DNA of 64,000 nucleotides, taken from the NCBI GenBank assembly GCA_963674835.2, contig CAXXKC010000002.1:372001-436000 (forward strand), read 5' to 3'. Every line of letters begins with the position of its first letter. Position 1 is the stretch's first letter. The DNA is from G963674835 sp963674835. Its GTDB lineage: Bacteria; Planctomycetota; Planctomycetia; Pirellulales; Thermoguttaceae. Below the pieces are notes generated by a model. The model did no database searches. It was given only the letters and a program-made list of their open reading frames with translations, and was not told where the DNA came from. The translations under genes and the position numbers were made by a program. Below, in pieces: positions 34,516 to 43,836 of this stretch.

Positions 34516-37500
34516 TCCTTATTCCTACTGTGAGCTTCACGCGAAGACGAATTTTTCGTTCCTGGAGGCGGCGTCGCATCCGGATGAGTTGGTTGGTCGG
34601 GCGGCGGAGTTGGGGTATGCGGCGCTGGCGGTGACCGATCGCCACAGCCTGGCCGGCGTGGTGCGGGCGCACGTCGCGGCCAAGGAAGCGGGGTTGAAAT
34701 TGATCGTGGGGGCGGAGATCGTGCCGGACGACGCGCCGCCATTGGTATTGTGGGCGGCCGATCGGGCTGCCTACGGGCGGCTGTCGAGCCTGATCACGCA
34801 GGGATGCCGCCGTGCCGAGAAAGGGCAATGTCGTTTGGCATTGGCCGACGTGGGCGAGTATGCCGAGGGGCTTCTGGCCGGCGTTCTTGCCGATGCGTTG
34901 TTTGCGGCGTCGGATACGGCAGGAGGAACGGTCTCGATTTCGGCGGCGCGAAAATCGCGGCAGTCTCCGGGCCGATGGCTGAACGAGTATCGCAGTGTTT
35001 TTGGCGATCGTTGTTATTTGCTGGCTGAGTTGTATCGTGGACCTGACGACGATCGGCTGCTGGAGCGGCTGGTTTCGCTGTCGCGCCGGGCGAGGGTGCC
35101 GCTGGTGGCTGCCGGCGGAGTCTCGTACCACGTGCCCGAGCGACAAGCCTTGCTGGACGTGCTTACCGCGGTGCGTTTGGGCACGACCGTGGCGGACGCC
35201 AGCGAGCATTTGTTTGCCAATGGCGAGCGTTATTTGAAATCGCCGGCGGAGATGGCGCGGCGATTCGCCCAGGCGCCAGAGGCAATTCGGCAGACGGGAG
35301 AAATCGGCGATCGGTGCACGTTTTCGCTCGACGAGCTTCGTTATGAATATCCCGAGGAGTTGGCCCCGCGAGGCCAAACGCCCATCGAGTATCTTACGCG
35401 GTTGGCTTGGGCCGGGGCGAAGCGGCGCTGGCCGGCCGGGGTACCGGCGAAGGTGCAGCAGCTCTTGGAGCATGAGTTGCGGCTGATCGAGGAATTGCGT
35501 TACGAGGCCTATTTTTTGACGGTTTGGGACCTGGTTCGTTTCGCGCGGCGCCGTGGGATTCTCTGCCAGGGACGCGGCTCGGCGGCCAATTCGGCGGTCT
35601 GCTATTGCCTGGGCGTTACGGCGGTCGATCCCGCGCGGACCGACCTGCTTTTCGAGCGCTTTGTGAGCCGCGAGCGCAACGAGGCGCCCGACATCGATGT
35701 GGACTTCGAGCACGAACGCCGTGAGGAAGTGCTTCAGTATTTGTACGAGAAGTACGGGCGCGATCGGGCGGGTATGACCGCCGAGGTGATCACGTATCGT
35801 CCGCGGTCGGCAGTGCGCGACGTGGGCAAAGCGTTGGGGTTTTCGCTGGACCGGGTCGATGCGTTGGCCAAGCGGATCGAGCCCTACCGGATGGAGCCGC
35901 ATCTGGACGAGCGGTGTCGGGAGGCGGGCATCGATCCCGATTCCACGGTGGGGCAGCAACTGGTCGCGTTGGTCCATGAGCTACTCGGCTTTCCGCGGCA
36001 TCTTTCCCAGCACACCGGCGGCATGGTGATGACGCGGGGACTGTTGCGTGAGTTGGTTCCCATCGAAAACGCCGCGATGCCGCAGCGGACCGTCATCCAA
36101 TGGAACAAAGACGACCTGGACGAGTTGGGCATTCTCAAGGTCGACTGCCTGGCCTTGGGAATGCTCACGGCGATCCGCAAGTGTTTTGAGTTGATCGGGC
36201 GACATCATGGCCGACGGCTCACGTTGGCCGGCATTCCTGAAGGCGACCCGGACGTATATGCCATGATTCGACAGGCCGACACGATGGGCGTGTTCCAGAT
36301 CGAGAGCCGCGCGCAGATGAGTATGCTGCCGCGGCTGCGGCCACGGTCGTTTTACGACCTAGTGATCGAAGTGGCGATCGTCCGCCCGGGCCCCATTCAG
36401 GGCAACATGGTCCATCCCTATCTGCGACGCCGCAACGGCGAAGAGGAGGTGAGCTATCCTAACGAGGCCGTTCGAGGTGTGCTGGAAAAGACGTTAGGCG
36501 TGCCGCTGTTTCAGGAGCAGGCGATGCGGCTGGCGATGGTCGCTGCAGGGTTCACGCCGGGCGAGGCCGACCAGCTTCGCCGGGCGATGGGGGCTTGGCG
36601 GCGACCGGGACTGATCGACCAGTTTCACAAGAAGCTGATCGAGGGGATGTTGGCCAGCGGCATGTCGGAAGAATATGCCGAAGCGACGTTCCGGCAGATT
36701 CGCGGTTTCGGCGATTACGGGTTTCCCGAGTCGCACGCGGCGAGCTTCGCGCTGTTGGTTTACGTATCGGCTTGGTTGAAGTGCCATTTTCCGGCGGCTT
36801 TCTGCGCGGCATTGTTGAACAGTCAGCCGATGGGCTTTTATGCGCCGGCGCAACTGGTCCGCGACGCACGGCAACACGGGATCGACGTGCGACCGATCGA
36901 CGTGAACGCCAGTTGTTGGGAAAGCACGCTGGAAGTGAAGGAGTCGGGCAACCGGGATCGGGAATCGGCGGGGGAATCGGAAGGGAGCGATGGTGAAAGG
37001 GTGGAACGTGTTTTGGAGAAGGCAGAGGGTGTTATGCTGAAGCATAACCCACAGGAGATGGCGCTTCGGCTGGGTCTTCACATGCTTCACGGTCTGGGCG
37101 AGGTGCAGGCGAGGCGGATTGAAGAGGAGCGAGGGGATCGGCCGTTTGGCTCGATGGACGATTTCGCGCGTCGCACCGGGTTAAGTCGGGCGGTGATTCT
37201 GCGGCTTTCCAAGTCGGGTGCGTTCGAGTCGCTGAAGTTGAACCGTCGCATCGCGCTGTGGCACGCGTTGGCTCAACAACAGGGGGCGTTGCCGTTGTTC
37301 GACCGGCTGGAGCCGGACGCGGACGGTTCGGCAACACTGCCGGCAATGTCGGCGGCGGAAGAGGTTTTGGCCGAGTACCGTACGGCAGGCCTGTCACTAC
37401 GAGCACACCCTATGGAGTTTTTGCGCCCGGAGCTTCGCGAGCAGAAGGTGGTTCAGGCCCAGGAGCTGCGCACATGGCCCAACGGTCACTCGGTGCGAGT

Positions 37501-37768
37501 GGCGGGTATCGTGCTGGTTCGCCAGCGTCCGGGAACGGCCAAGGGAATTACGTTCGTGACGCTCGAGGATGAGACAGGGATTGCCAACTTGATTATCCGA
37601 CCGGACGTGTGGAAACGATGGCGTCAGGCTGCCTTCAGGGCCACGATCCTGCTGGCGCACGGGCGGCTGGAGCGTCATGGGCAGGTCATCCACGTGCTGT
37701 GCACGAAGTTGGAGAATCTGTCCGATCGCTTCAAGCAGCTTGGGACCCAGTCGAGAGACTTCTGTTAG
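34436..37768 (+). CDS. dnaE2: error-prone DNA polymerase III alpha subunit DnaE2 (ImuC)
   Basis: The 1110-aa protein has a PHP domain from about residue 31 (YCELHAKTNFSFLEAASHP), polymerase motifs GRGSAANSAVCY and PDIDVDF with catalytic D419 and D421, the third Asp D570 in ILKVDCLAL, and a C-terminal OB domain (SVRVAGIVLVRQRPGTAKG). It performs mutagenic lesion bypass with ImuA/ImuB. ATG 34436 is the only in-frame start before the PHP domain; its first 28 residues are unconserved and repeat-derived. A low-complexity segment of about 45 residues (S/E/G/R-rich, about 838-870) holding the 23-bp palindrome interrupts the region before ALRLGLHMLHGLGE. Confidence 0.94.
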   Translation: MRDRVDNHGNNGVHDSTSRPYPPQSPTPYSYCELHAKTNFSFLEAASHPDELVGRAAELGYAALAVTDRHSLAGVVRAHVAAKEAGLKLIVGAEIVPDDAPPLVLWAADRAAYGRLSSLITQGCRRAEKGQCRLALADVGEYAEGLLAGVLADALFAASDTAGGTVSISAARKSRQSPGRWLNEYRSVFGDRCYLLAELYRGPDDDRLLERLVSLSRRARVPLVAAGGVSYHVPERQALLDVLTAVRLGTTVADASEHLFANGERYLKSPAEMARRFAQAPEAIRQTGEIGDRCTFSLDELRYEYPEELAPRGQTPIEYLTRLAWAGAKRRWPAGVPAKVQQLLEHELRLIEELRYEAYFLTVWDLVRFARRRGILCQGRGSAANSAVCYCLGVTAVDPARTDLLFERFVSRERNEAPDIDVDFEHERREEVLQYLYEKYGRDRAGMTAEVITYRPRSAVRDVGKALGFSLDRVDALAKRIEPYRMEPHLDERCREAGIDPDSTVGQQLVALVHELLGFPRHLSQHTGGMVMTRGLLRELVPIENAAMPQRTVIQWNKDDLDELGILKVDCLALGMLTAIRKCFELIGRHHGRRLTLAGIPEGDPDVYAMIRQADTMGVFQIESRAQMSMLPRLRPRSFYDLVIEVAIVRPGPIQGNMVHPYLRRRNGEEEVSYPNEAVRGVLEKTLGVPLFQEQAMRLAMVAAGFTPGEADQLRRAMGAWRRPGLIDQFHKKLIEGMLASGMSEEYAEATFRQIRGFGDYGFPESHAASFALLVYVSAWLKCHFPAAFCAALLNSQPMGFYAPAQLVRDARQHGIDVRPIDVNASCWESTLEVKESGNRDRESAGESEGSDGERVERVLEKAEGVMLKHNPQEMALRLGLHMLHGLGEVQARRIEEERGDRPFGSMDDFARRTGLSRAVILRLSKSGAFESLKLNRRIALWHALAQQQGALPLFDRLEPDADGSATLPAMSAAEEVLAEYRTAGLSLRAHPMEFLRPELREQKVVQAQELRTWPNGHSVRVAGIVLVRQRPGTAKGITFVTLEDETGIANLIIRPDVWKRWRQAAFRATILLAHGRLERHGQVIHVLCTKLENLSDRFKQLGTQSRDFC
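37027..37049 (+). repeat. 23-bp palindromic segment, dnaE2 copy
   Basis: Identical over 23 bp to 34060-34082 in imuB, in the same reading frame (GVMLKHN). Located in the low-complexity insert of DnaE2. Confidence 0.85.
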
Positions 37769-37783
37769 CGGGCCGACGTGGAC

Positions 37784-37878
37784 CAGTGCGAGTCGCACTG
37801 GACTGCAGCGTTCGCGGCGGAGTGTTTCTACAGTTCCGAAAGCGATTTGCACGCTACACCGGCGTGAAAAACGTTCTA
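37784..37878 (+). repeat. 95-bp intergenic repeat, copy H
   Basis: Second-subtype copy (GCGATTTGCACGCTACAC, GTTCTA end), closest to copy B. It fills the whole 107-bp gap between convergent dnaE2 and GH2 genes. Its right terminus CTA is the stop codon (TAG) of the GH2 gene. Confidence 0.88.
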
Positions 37879-40644
37879 TTTGTCGGGGACCGCGGCAGGA
37901 ATGGCTACCGGCATTTTCACGCCGGCGGGCACGTTCCACGCGCGTGCCCAGGCTGTCAGGTCTGGCGAGTTCGTGCCTGCGGGGGTGCGCACGCGGACAC
38001 TGACTCGGCGGGTTTCGTTGGGTTCGAGCCAGAAGAAGCCGTCGTCGGCCACGAATCGATTGGGGCCGGGGACGTCGATGTGCGTCATGACCGCGGGCCG
38101 GGCGCCCGTGTTGGTCACTTCAACGACGAGCCGCGACCGGCAGTCGCTTTCCCGGACGGCCGAGATCAGCTTGGCGCTGAGTTCGGTCGGCAGCTTTTCC
38201 AATTGGGGGCGAAGCCACGGCCCTTCGCTCGACACGAGGGCGCGCTGGGGTTTGGCACGATACTGTTGGCGAAAGGCCTTGTCTTCGAGTTGCGGGGGGC
38301 AGCGGAAGGTGTAGACGTTGCGAGCCGCGGGTTTGCCGTCGGAATCGGCGAGGTCGAGCACGATAAAGAAGAAGGAGCGCGCGAAGTCGTCGGGAACGCT
38401 GAAGCGGATCGCCGGACCGCGGACCGACTCGGTACCCTCGGGTACGTCGAGGGGCGGGAAGTCGCGCCAGGCTTGGCGCTGTTGAAGGTCGGGGCCGAGC
38501 AGCCGGGCGACGAGCTTGAGTCCCTTGCGCGCCGGGCCGGCGGCCTCGCTGAGCACGAGCGTTTCGGCTTCGACGCTGTCGCCGGGAACGTAGTTCAAAT
38601 AGGGCGGAACCAGACAGGGCCACGGCGAACTGAACGCGCATTTCACGTCGTAGTAGGCCGACAAGGGCTGGCCGAAGCCATCGAGGATCTGGATGGCAGT
38701 GATCGGCCAGGGACGCTTCCATACCCAGAACAGCAAGCCGCCATTCTGCGGATAGGCGGCGCGCGCCGCTTCGGCCGAGCACTTGTAGAACTCGGCCGAT
38801 CCGGCAGAGACGGCTTCGGTGAACCGATCGAGGGTCACGGTGGCCAGATTGTCGTACGCGAAGCCACGGGCGAGCATCTGGGGTAGGCGGCTGGGGGCAA
38901 ACTCCACCCAGTGGTAGGAGATCTCCGGAAACCGCTCGGCCATGAGCTTCGAATCCATCTTCAGGAGCGTCGGGCCAATGACCGCGCCGGCTTCGCGGGG
39001 GTCGACGATCTCGCGATAGGTTTGGGCGGTGGGCATGCCGTGCGAGCCCCATTCGCTGACGAACGGACCATTGACCAGTTCGGAGTGCCACGCCCAGGAT
39101 GCGTCCCATTGATGATAAAGGTGATGGTCGCCCTCGTCGGGCGAGGCGGCCATGAAGGGACGCGTGCCGTCGAGCACCCGTGTGTTGCGGACCATGACGG
39201 CGACCAGATCGGTATTGGACGGATGGTCGGGAGGGAATTCGTTGCCGCCACACCAGAAGACGAGCGAGGGGTGATTGCGGAGTCGGAAGATATTCCACCG
39301 GACGGTATTGTCCCAGAGTTTGCGATCGATCTTCTCGGCTTTCCATCCGCAAGTGAGTGGGAAATCCTGCCAGACCATAATCCCCAGCCGGTCGCACAGC
39401 TCGTAGAAGGTGTCGGTCTCGAGGATGCCGCCACCCCAGATGCGGATCATCTGTATGCCTGCATCGCGAGCCGCAGCGAGCGCCCACTCGTAGCGTTCGC
39501 GGCCGACGTCGGCGAGGGCGTCGATCGGCATCCAGTTGGTGCCTTTGACGAACATGGGCTTGCCGTTGACGTGGAAAACCCAATCGCGGGCCTCGTAGCT
39601 CGAGCGTTGGGGCGAAGCGGCGCAGCGCTGGACGGTGCGGATGCCGAAGGGCACGGTGAGTTGATCGAGCTGCTTGCCGTCTCGGAGGAGGCTGATTTCG
39701 GCCTCGTAGAGCGGGTGCTCGCCCAGGCCGTTGGGCCACCACAGGCGCGATTCGGGCACGGTGAGATCGACGTCGGCCAAGAGCATGTCGGCCCGCGGGT
39801 GGACCTGGACGGAGGCGGTGACGGGCGTGATCTCGAAGCCTTGGCCGCGGATCGTGACGTGAACATCGCAGGGAGATTGTTCGGTGAGCGTGCAGACTTC
39901 GGTCGTGACGCGGATGTCGGCGGAATGGGAGCCGAGTTTCACGGTCCGCACGAAGGGCCGCTCGAGGGTCGGCCAGTTGTTGCGCAACAAGCGCACTGAC
40001 TGCCAAAGGCCTACCGTGTTCAGGTCGTACGCGCCTAGTTTCCATCCGGACCAGAGCTCGGACTTGACCAGCGAGGCCCAGGGGGCCCCACCTTGGCCGC
40101 CGAGCTTGTATCCGCCACAGTCGACGCGGACGACGAGGTCGTTTTCGCCGTCGTAGCGCAAGTTGGGAACGGTGAACTTCACGGCGCCGAACGCGCCTGC
40201 GCTGTGGCCGAGGTACTGTCCGTTGAGCCAATAGGCGCCGTAGTAGTCGACGCCATCGAAGACGAGGCGAATCTGCTCGCCGCGAAAGTCTTTGGGCACG
40301 GTGAACTTGCGGCGGAACCACCACGATCGGTCTTCGACCCAGCGCATTTGCTTGGCATGAAGTCCGACGTATGGGTGCGGCGCCTTGCCGGCTCGAAAGA
40401 GGGCCCAGTGGACCTCGGTGGGGACCGTGGTCGCGAACCATTCGAGTTTGCCCAGGTCGGGCAGGGCGGACGCGCCGGCCGAGGTCTCGGTCGATGCCAA
40501 GGACCATGGACCGTCGAGCAAGACCTGATCAGGGCGCGGCCAAGCGTACGTGGGTGAAGAAACCAAGCCAGGGGCTGCCTCGGCGGCGTGGAGCGCGAAC
40601 GGCGTCGATGTAACGAGCAGAATGGCTAGCGTGCGGATGCGCAT
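37876..40644 (-). CDS. secreted GH2 beta-mannosidase-like glycosidase
   Basis: The 922-aa protein has a signal peptide (MRIRTLAILLVTSTPFALHA). It carries the GH2 jelly-roll domain (about 35-205; DGVDYYGAYWLNGQYLG), an immunoglobulin-like domain, and the barrel with KPMFVKGTNWMPIDA. GGNE near residue 468 supplies the acid/base Glu, and FVSEWGS near 530 the nucleophile Glu. Layout and motifs resemble beta-mannosidases and exo-beta-glucosaminidases. The ATG at 40644 starts the signal peptide. The stop codon lies in repeat copy H. Confidence 0.9.
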   Translation of the reverse strand: MRIRTLAILLVTSTPFALHAAEAAPGLVSSPTYAWPRPDQVLLDGPWSLASTETSAGASALPDLGKLEWFATTVPTEVHWALFRAGKAPHPYVGLHAKQMRWVEDRSWWFRRKFTVPKDFRGEQIRLVFDGVDYYGAYWLNGQYLGHSAGAFGAVKFTVPNLRYDGENDLVVRVDCGGYKLGGQGGAPWASLVKSELWSGWKLGAYDLNTVGLWQSVRLLRNNWPTLERPFVRTVKLGSHSADIRVTTEVCTLTEQSPCDVHVTIRGQGFEITPVTASVQVHPRADMLLADVDLTVPESRLWWPNGLGEHPLYEAEISLLRDGKQLDQLTVPFGIRTVQRCAASPQRSSYEARDWVFHVNGKPMFVKGTNWMPIDALADVGRERYEWALAAARDAGIQMIRIWGGGILETDTFYELCDRLGIMVWQDFPLTCGWKAEKIDRKLWDNTVRWNIFRLRNHPSLVFWCGGNEFPPDHPSNTDLVAVMVRNTRVLDGTRPFMAASPDEGDHHLYHQWDASWAWHSELVNGPFVSEWGSHGMPTAQTYREIVDPREAGAVIGPTLLKMDSKLMAERFPEISYHWVEFAPSRLPQMLARGFAYDNLATVTLDRFTEAVSAGSAEFYKCSAEAARAAYPQNGGLLFWVWKRPWPITAIQILDGFGQPLSAYYDVKCAFSSPWPCLVPPYLNYVPGDSVEAETLVLSEAAGPARKGLKLVARLLGPDLQQRQAWRDFPPLDVPEGTESVRGPAIRFSVPDDFARSFFFIVLDLADSDGKPAARNVYTFRCPPQLEDKAFRQQYRAKPQRALVSSEGPWLRPQLEKLPTELSAKLISAVRESDCRSRLVVEVTNTGARPAVMTHIDVPGPNRFVADDGFFWLEPNETRRVSVRVRTPAGTNSPDLTAWARAWNVPAGVKMPVAIPAAVPDK

Positions 40645-40783
40645 GGGTTGGCTGGTACTCCTGTCAGAAGCGCTGCTGCTGGCAAACCCGGGCAAGCCAA
40701 TGCCTGCCGGTTCGTGCGCGGCGAGAGCCCTGGGAAATGGATCTCGCCGCGGGGCACGCGGCCCTCTGCCGTGTTCCCGACCC

Positions 40784-41191
40784 CTAGTCCTGCGCGAAGT
40801 AGTCGATCACGAAGACCTTGTCGAGGAAAGGATGCAGCACTTTGCCGAACGCCTTGTGTGCCGGGTGCGGAAGGTAGGCGTCGCGGGCGGCAGCATCCTT
40901 GAAGGTGAGCAGGAAGCAATGCGTGAACCCTTGGTCGTGATGCTCCGGGCTGTTGTTGGTACCCCATTCGAAGCCTTCGATCGCGGGAATCTTCGAAGGC
41001 AGGGCGCGAAATGCGTCTTCGACCTTCTTGATGTCCTCGGCCGAGGTACCATCCTTGAACTTGAAGACGACCACGTGTCGCAGCTTGCCGACGCTGGACT
41101 TCTTGGCCTTGGGCTGGTCGGCGGAGACCGACTGGAATACGAGGACCGCTGCCAAAGCCGCCGTCAGGGTGAGTGCCAGTAGTTTTGTCAT
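40784..41191 (-). CDS. secreted Dabb (stress-responsive alpha/beta barrel) protein
   Basis: The 135-aa protein has a signal peptide (MTKLLALTLTAALAAVLVF) and one Dabb domain (about 38-132): LRHVVVFKFKDGT opens the domain and HPAHKAFGKVLHPFLDKVFVIDY closes it. Most Dabb proteins are cytosolic, so the export signal is notable but common in planctomycete paralogues. AAGGAGCGACATC precedes the ATG. Function unknown; dimeric ferredoxin-like barrel expected. Confidence 0.88.
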   Translation of the reverse strand: MTKLLALTLTAALAAVLVFQSVSADQPKAKKSSVGKLRHVVVFKFKDGTSAEDIKKVEDAFRALPSKIPAIEGFEWGTNNSPEHHDQGFTHCFLLTFKDAAARDAYLPHPAHKAFGKVLHPFLDKVFVIDYFAQD

Positions 41192-41435
41192 GATGTCGCT
41201 CCTTGCCTATGTGGATGGAATGGGACATTCGCTCGGCGAACGGGGACCAGTATAGCTGGGCCGGAATGCGGGGACAAACACTGTCGGACTACATGGCAGG
41301 GAAACGCGCGGCGGTGTGATCCACTTCACGTCGGGGCGGATACCTCCTATACTCGACCGCGTTGGGAAGACGGATCGGCATGGGTTGAGCGGCGCTGGGT
41401 GTCTGTTGGGGTGGCCGACGGCAAGTGTGTGCTGG
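41192..41435. other. spacer between Dabb gene and apt
   Basis: Divergent spacer with the Dabb RBS at one end. No coding frame with an RBS and no clear promoter was seen; the hairpin repeat at 41436 follows. Confidence 0.5.
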
Positions 41436-41460
41436 CACAGCCGAGGGCGGCTGTGCTACA
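41436..41460 (+). repeat. CACAGCCG-AGGG-CGGCTGTG hairpin repeat
   Basis: A perfect 8-bp stem with a 4-nt loop, followed by CTACA. One of five family members in the window; here it sits about 80 bp upstream of the apt start. Confidence 0.7.
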
Positions 41461-41537
41461 TTTTGGGATGGGTGTGGAGCCCGGGGGTGGTAGTGCTGGA
41501 TTTGTAATGGGTGGCAATCGCGTAGGAGAGAATGACG

Positions 41538-42074
41538 ATGCCGGAAGCTGCCGAATTGAACCTGACGGACTACATCCGAGCGATTCCCGACTTTCCAAAG
41601 CCGGGCATTCTGTTTCGGGACATCACCCCCCTGCTGTCTGCGCCTACGGCCTTCCAGCAGGCGATCGAGAGAATGCTCTCTCGGATCCGGCCGCGCAAGG
41701 TCGATGTCGTCGCGGCGGCGGAAGCCCGGGGTTTTCTTCTGGCGGCGCCCTTGGCGTTGGCGCTGGACGCGGCGCTGGTGCCGATCCGCAAGAAGGGGAA
41801 GCTGCCGTTCGAGACGCTGTCGCACACGTACTCGCTGGAATATGGGACTGACACCCTGGAGATTCACACGGACGCGATTCCAGCGGGGGCGAGCGTACTG
41901 GTCGTCGACGACCTGTTGGCCACTGGTGGGACGGTTGAGGCCTGTTGCCGGCTGGTGGAGAAGGCAGGTGGAAACGTAATCGGTTGCGCGTTCTTGATCG
42001 AACTGGCAGCGTTGGGGGGTGCCCAGCGGATCGCCGACTACGACATTGTCAGCCTGATTCGATACGACGCCTGA
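41538..42074 (+). CDS. apt: adenine phosphoribosyltransferase
   Basis: The 178-aa purine-salvage enzyme converts adenine and PRPP to AMP. IPDFPKPGILFRDITPLL (about 13-30) and the PRPP loop VLVVDDLLATGGT (about 119-131) identify it; EARGFLLAAPLA is the adenine-side hood region. Two ATGs compete: 41532 and 41538. AGGAG lies 9 nt from the second and only 3 nt from the first, so 41538 is chosen. Confidence 0.95.
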   Translation: MPEAAELNLTDYIRAIPDFPKPGILFRDITPLLSAPTAFQQAIERMLSRIRPRKVDVVAAAEARGFLLAAPLALALDAALVPIRKKGKLPFETLSHTYSLEYGTDTLEIHTDAIPAGASVLVVDDLLATGGTVEACCRLVEKAGGNVIGCAFLIELAALGGAQRIADYDIVSLIRYDA

Positions 42075-42301
42075 GCGAGCGACGGCTGCCGACAATCTTG
42101 CGCAGTCTGCGTGACCGATACAACCGGTTTGACCGGTGTAACGATTCTTGGCAGGCGGGTCTTCTTGCCGCGCTTCGACAAAGCGGCGGTTCGATAAGAC
42201 TCGATGAGCATGGGGTGACAGGATCCGGCAGCCCACCTCTTGGGCGGATCGTAAGTGGACCGTCGCCAGCGAACCCGCGCTTGTCATCGGAGGAGTATCG
42301 C

Positions 42302-42640
42302 ATGTTGCAGCAAGGACGAATTGTGTTGTTGGCCGTGGTCGCCGCGTTGGTGATTGCCTGGACAAGTGATGGCCGGGCCGGCGAGCTCCTTCGTCGTCTG
42401 GGCCAGACCGCGCCACCTGCGCCAGCGCCGGTTGATGGCGGGTTTGGCATGTCGATCGGCACGCCCGGCCCGCAGCGGTATCCGGTATATGCGTCGGGCA
42501 ATTATCCGTGGTACGGATATGGGTTTGGCGTTCCAACGTACAACTGGGGATACTTTGGGGTTCACTATCGCCCTTACAACTGCGTCCACGAGGGGTACTA
42601 CGGCCAGTACTATCAGTGGGGGTATCGTCGGGGCTATTGA
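42302..42640 (+). CDS. small secreted Tyr/Gly-rich protein
   Basis: The 112-aa protein has a signal peptide (MLQQGRIVLLAVVAALVIAW, cleavage near GRAG) and a mature part rich in Y, G, P and W (YPWYGYGFGVPTYNWGYFG, YYGQYYQWGYRRGY). Such composition suits a low-complexity envelope or matrix protein. GGAGGAG stands 7 nt before the ATG, an unusually strong RBS that suggests high expression. No family recognised. Confidence 0.75.
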   Translation: MLQQGRIVLLAVVAALVIAWTSDGRAGELLRRLGQTAPPAPAPVDGGFGMSIGTPGPQRYPVYASGNYPWYGYGFGVPTYNWGYFGVHYRPYNCVHEGYYGQYYQWGYRRGY

Positions 42641-42680
42641 TTGGGTGACTCCTGGTGACGCGCCGGCCTTGAATGGGTAG

Positions 42681-42705
42681 GATTTCGGGAGCGTTTCCCG
42701 AAATC
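42681..42705. terminator. strong hairpin between secreted protein gene and SDR gene
   Basis: GATTTCGGGA and TCCCGAAATC are perfect 10-bp arms around 5 nt (GCGTT). There is no U-run, so termination is uncertain. It lies inside the frame if the next gene starts at 42673, one reason to prefer the TTG at 42721. Confidence 0.45.
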
Positions 42706-42720
42706 GCAGAGATACGTCCC

Positions 42721-43716
42721 TTGAACGCTTTGGTGACCGGCGGCGGCGGATTTCTAGGCCGCCATGTAGTGGAACGGCTGGTGGCACAAGGAGACCGGGT
42801 ACGGGCCTTGTGTCGGCGCCGCCATGCTGCGCTGGAGGCGTTGGGCGTTGAGACGGTGGTGGCTGACCTACGGGATCGGCAGGCCGTAGTTGAAGCGTGC
42901 GACGACGTGGAGGTCGTGTTCCACCTGGCGGCGATCGCCGGCATTGGCGGGCGTTGGCAGGACTATTACGAGATCAACACGCTGGGCACGCAGCACGTTG
43001 TGGATGGTTGCCGGCGGCATGGCGTCGGGCGATTGGTGTTCACCAGCAGCCCTAGCGTCGTGTTCGACGGGACGGATCTGTGCGGCGTTGACGAGTCGGC
43101 CCCTTATCCGAAACATTGGCTGGCGCCCTATCCGCGGAGCAAAGCGCTGGCCGAACAGCATGTGCTGGCGGCAAACGGCATCGACGGGCTGCAGAGCTGC
43201 GCGCTGCGGCCCCACCTGATCTGGGGTCCAGGGGATCGGCAGCTTATTCCGCGGCTGTTGGACTTGGCCCGAGCGGGGCGGCTGAGGCAGGTGGGCAGCG
43301 GCACAAATCGCATCGACACGATCTATGTGGAAAATGCTGCAGACGCGCATATTCTGGCGGCCGAGGCGCTGAAGGCGGGCTCCACGGCAGCGGGGAAGGC
43401 GTATTTCATCAGCCAGGGCGAGCCGGTGAACTGTTGGGAATGGATCAACCAGATCCTCAGGCTTGCCCAACTACCCCCGATCTGCAAGAGCGTTTCGTTC
43501 GCGGCGGCGTGGCGTCTGGGAAGCGTGCTGGAAATGGCCTACCGGCTGCTGAGGATTCCAGGTGAGCCGCCGATGACACGGTTTCTGGCGGCACAACTGG
43601 CGAAGAACCACTTCTTCGACCTTCGCCGAGCCGAACGAGATCTGGGCTATCGTCCCAGGATCTCCCTATCGGAAGGGATGCATCGCCTGGGCAAGTCTCT
43701 GTCGGCGGGGATGTAG
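42721..43716 (+). CDS. NAD-dependent epimerase/dehydratase, 3beta-HSD/OleD-like
   Basis: The 331-aa extended SDR begins LNALVTGGGGFLGRHV (GXXGXXG cofactor motif) at a TTG; an ATG 48 bp upstream is the alternative but would include a hairpin and an unconserved leader. VFTSSPSVVFDG gives the active-site Ser region and YPRSKALAE the YXXXK catalytic pair. The pattern GTQHVVDGCRRHGV is close to 3beta-hydroxysteroid dehydrogenase and OleD-type 2-alkyl-3-ketoacid reductases. It stands 226 bp upstream of the ketosynthase and may belong to the lipid cluster. Confidence 0.83.
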   Translation: MNALVTGGGGFLGRHVVERLVAQGDRVRALCRRRHAALEALGVETVVADLRDRQAVVEACDDVEVVFHLAAIAGIGGRWQDYYEINTLGTQHVVDGCRRHGVGRLVFTSSPSVVFDGTDLCGVDESAPYPKHWLAPYPRSKALAEQHVLAANGIDGLQSCALRPHLIWGPGDRQLIPRLLDLARAGRLRQVGSGTNRIDTIYVENAADAHILAAEALKAGSTAAGKAYFISQGEPVNCWEWINQILRLAQLPPICKSVSFAAAWRLGSVLEMAYRLLRIPGEPPMTRFLAAQLAKNHFFDLRRAERDLGYRPRISLSEGMHRLGKSLSAGM

Positions 43717-43836
43717 CGACAGCGCACCCTCCCCTCTCGTTGCGGGATGCTATCGAGATCCTTCGCGAGACGTGCGCATGGTTACCGTGCGCGCGACTTG
43801 CGGGATGCCATCGCTGCAGGCATCGAGGGCGAACTC

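Noticed and set aside
39490..39506. GTAGCGTTCGCGGC match to the 95-bp repeat inside the GH2 gene
   Set aside because: Only the 14-bp core matches; it encodes the conserved RERYEWAL stretch of GH2 and no flanking repeat parts are present.
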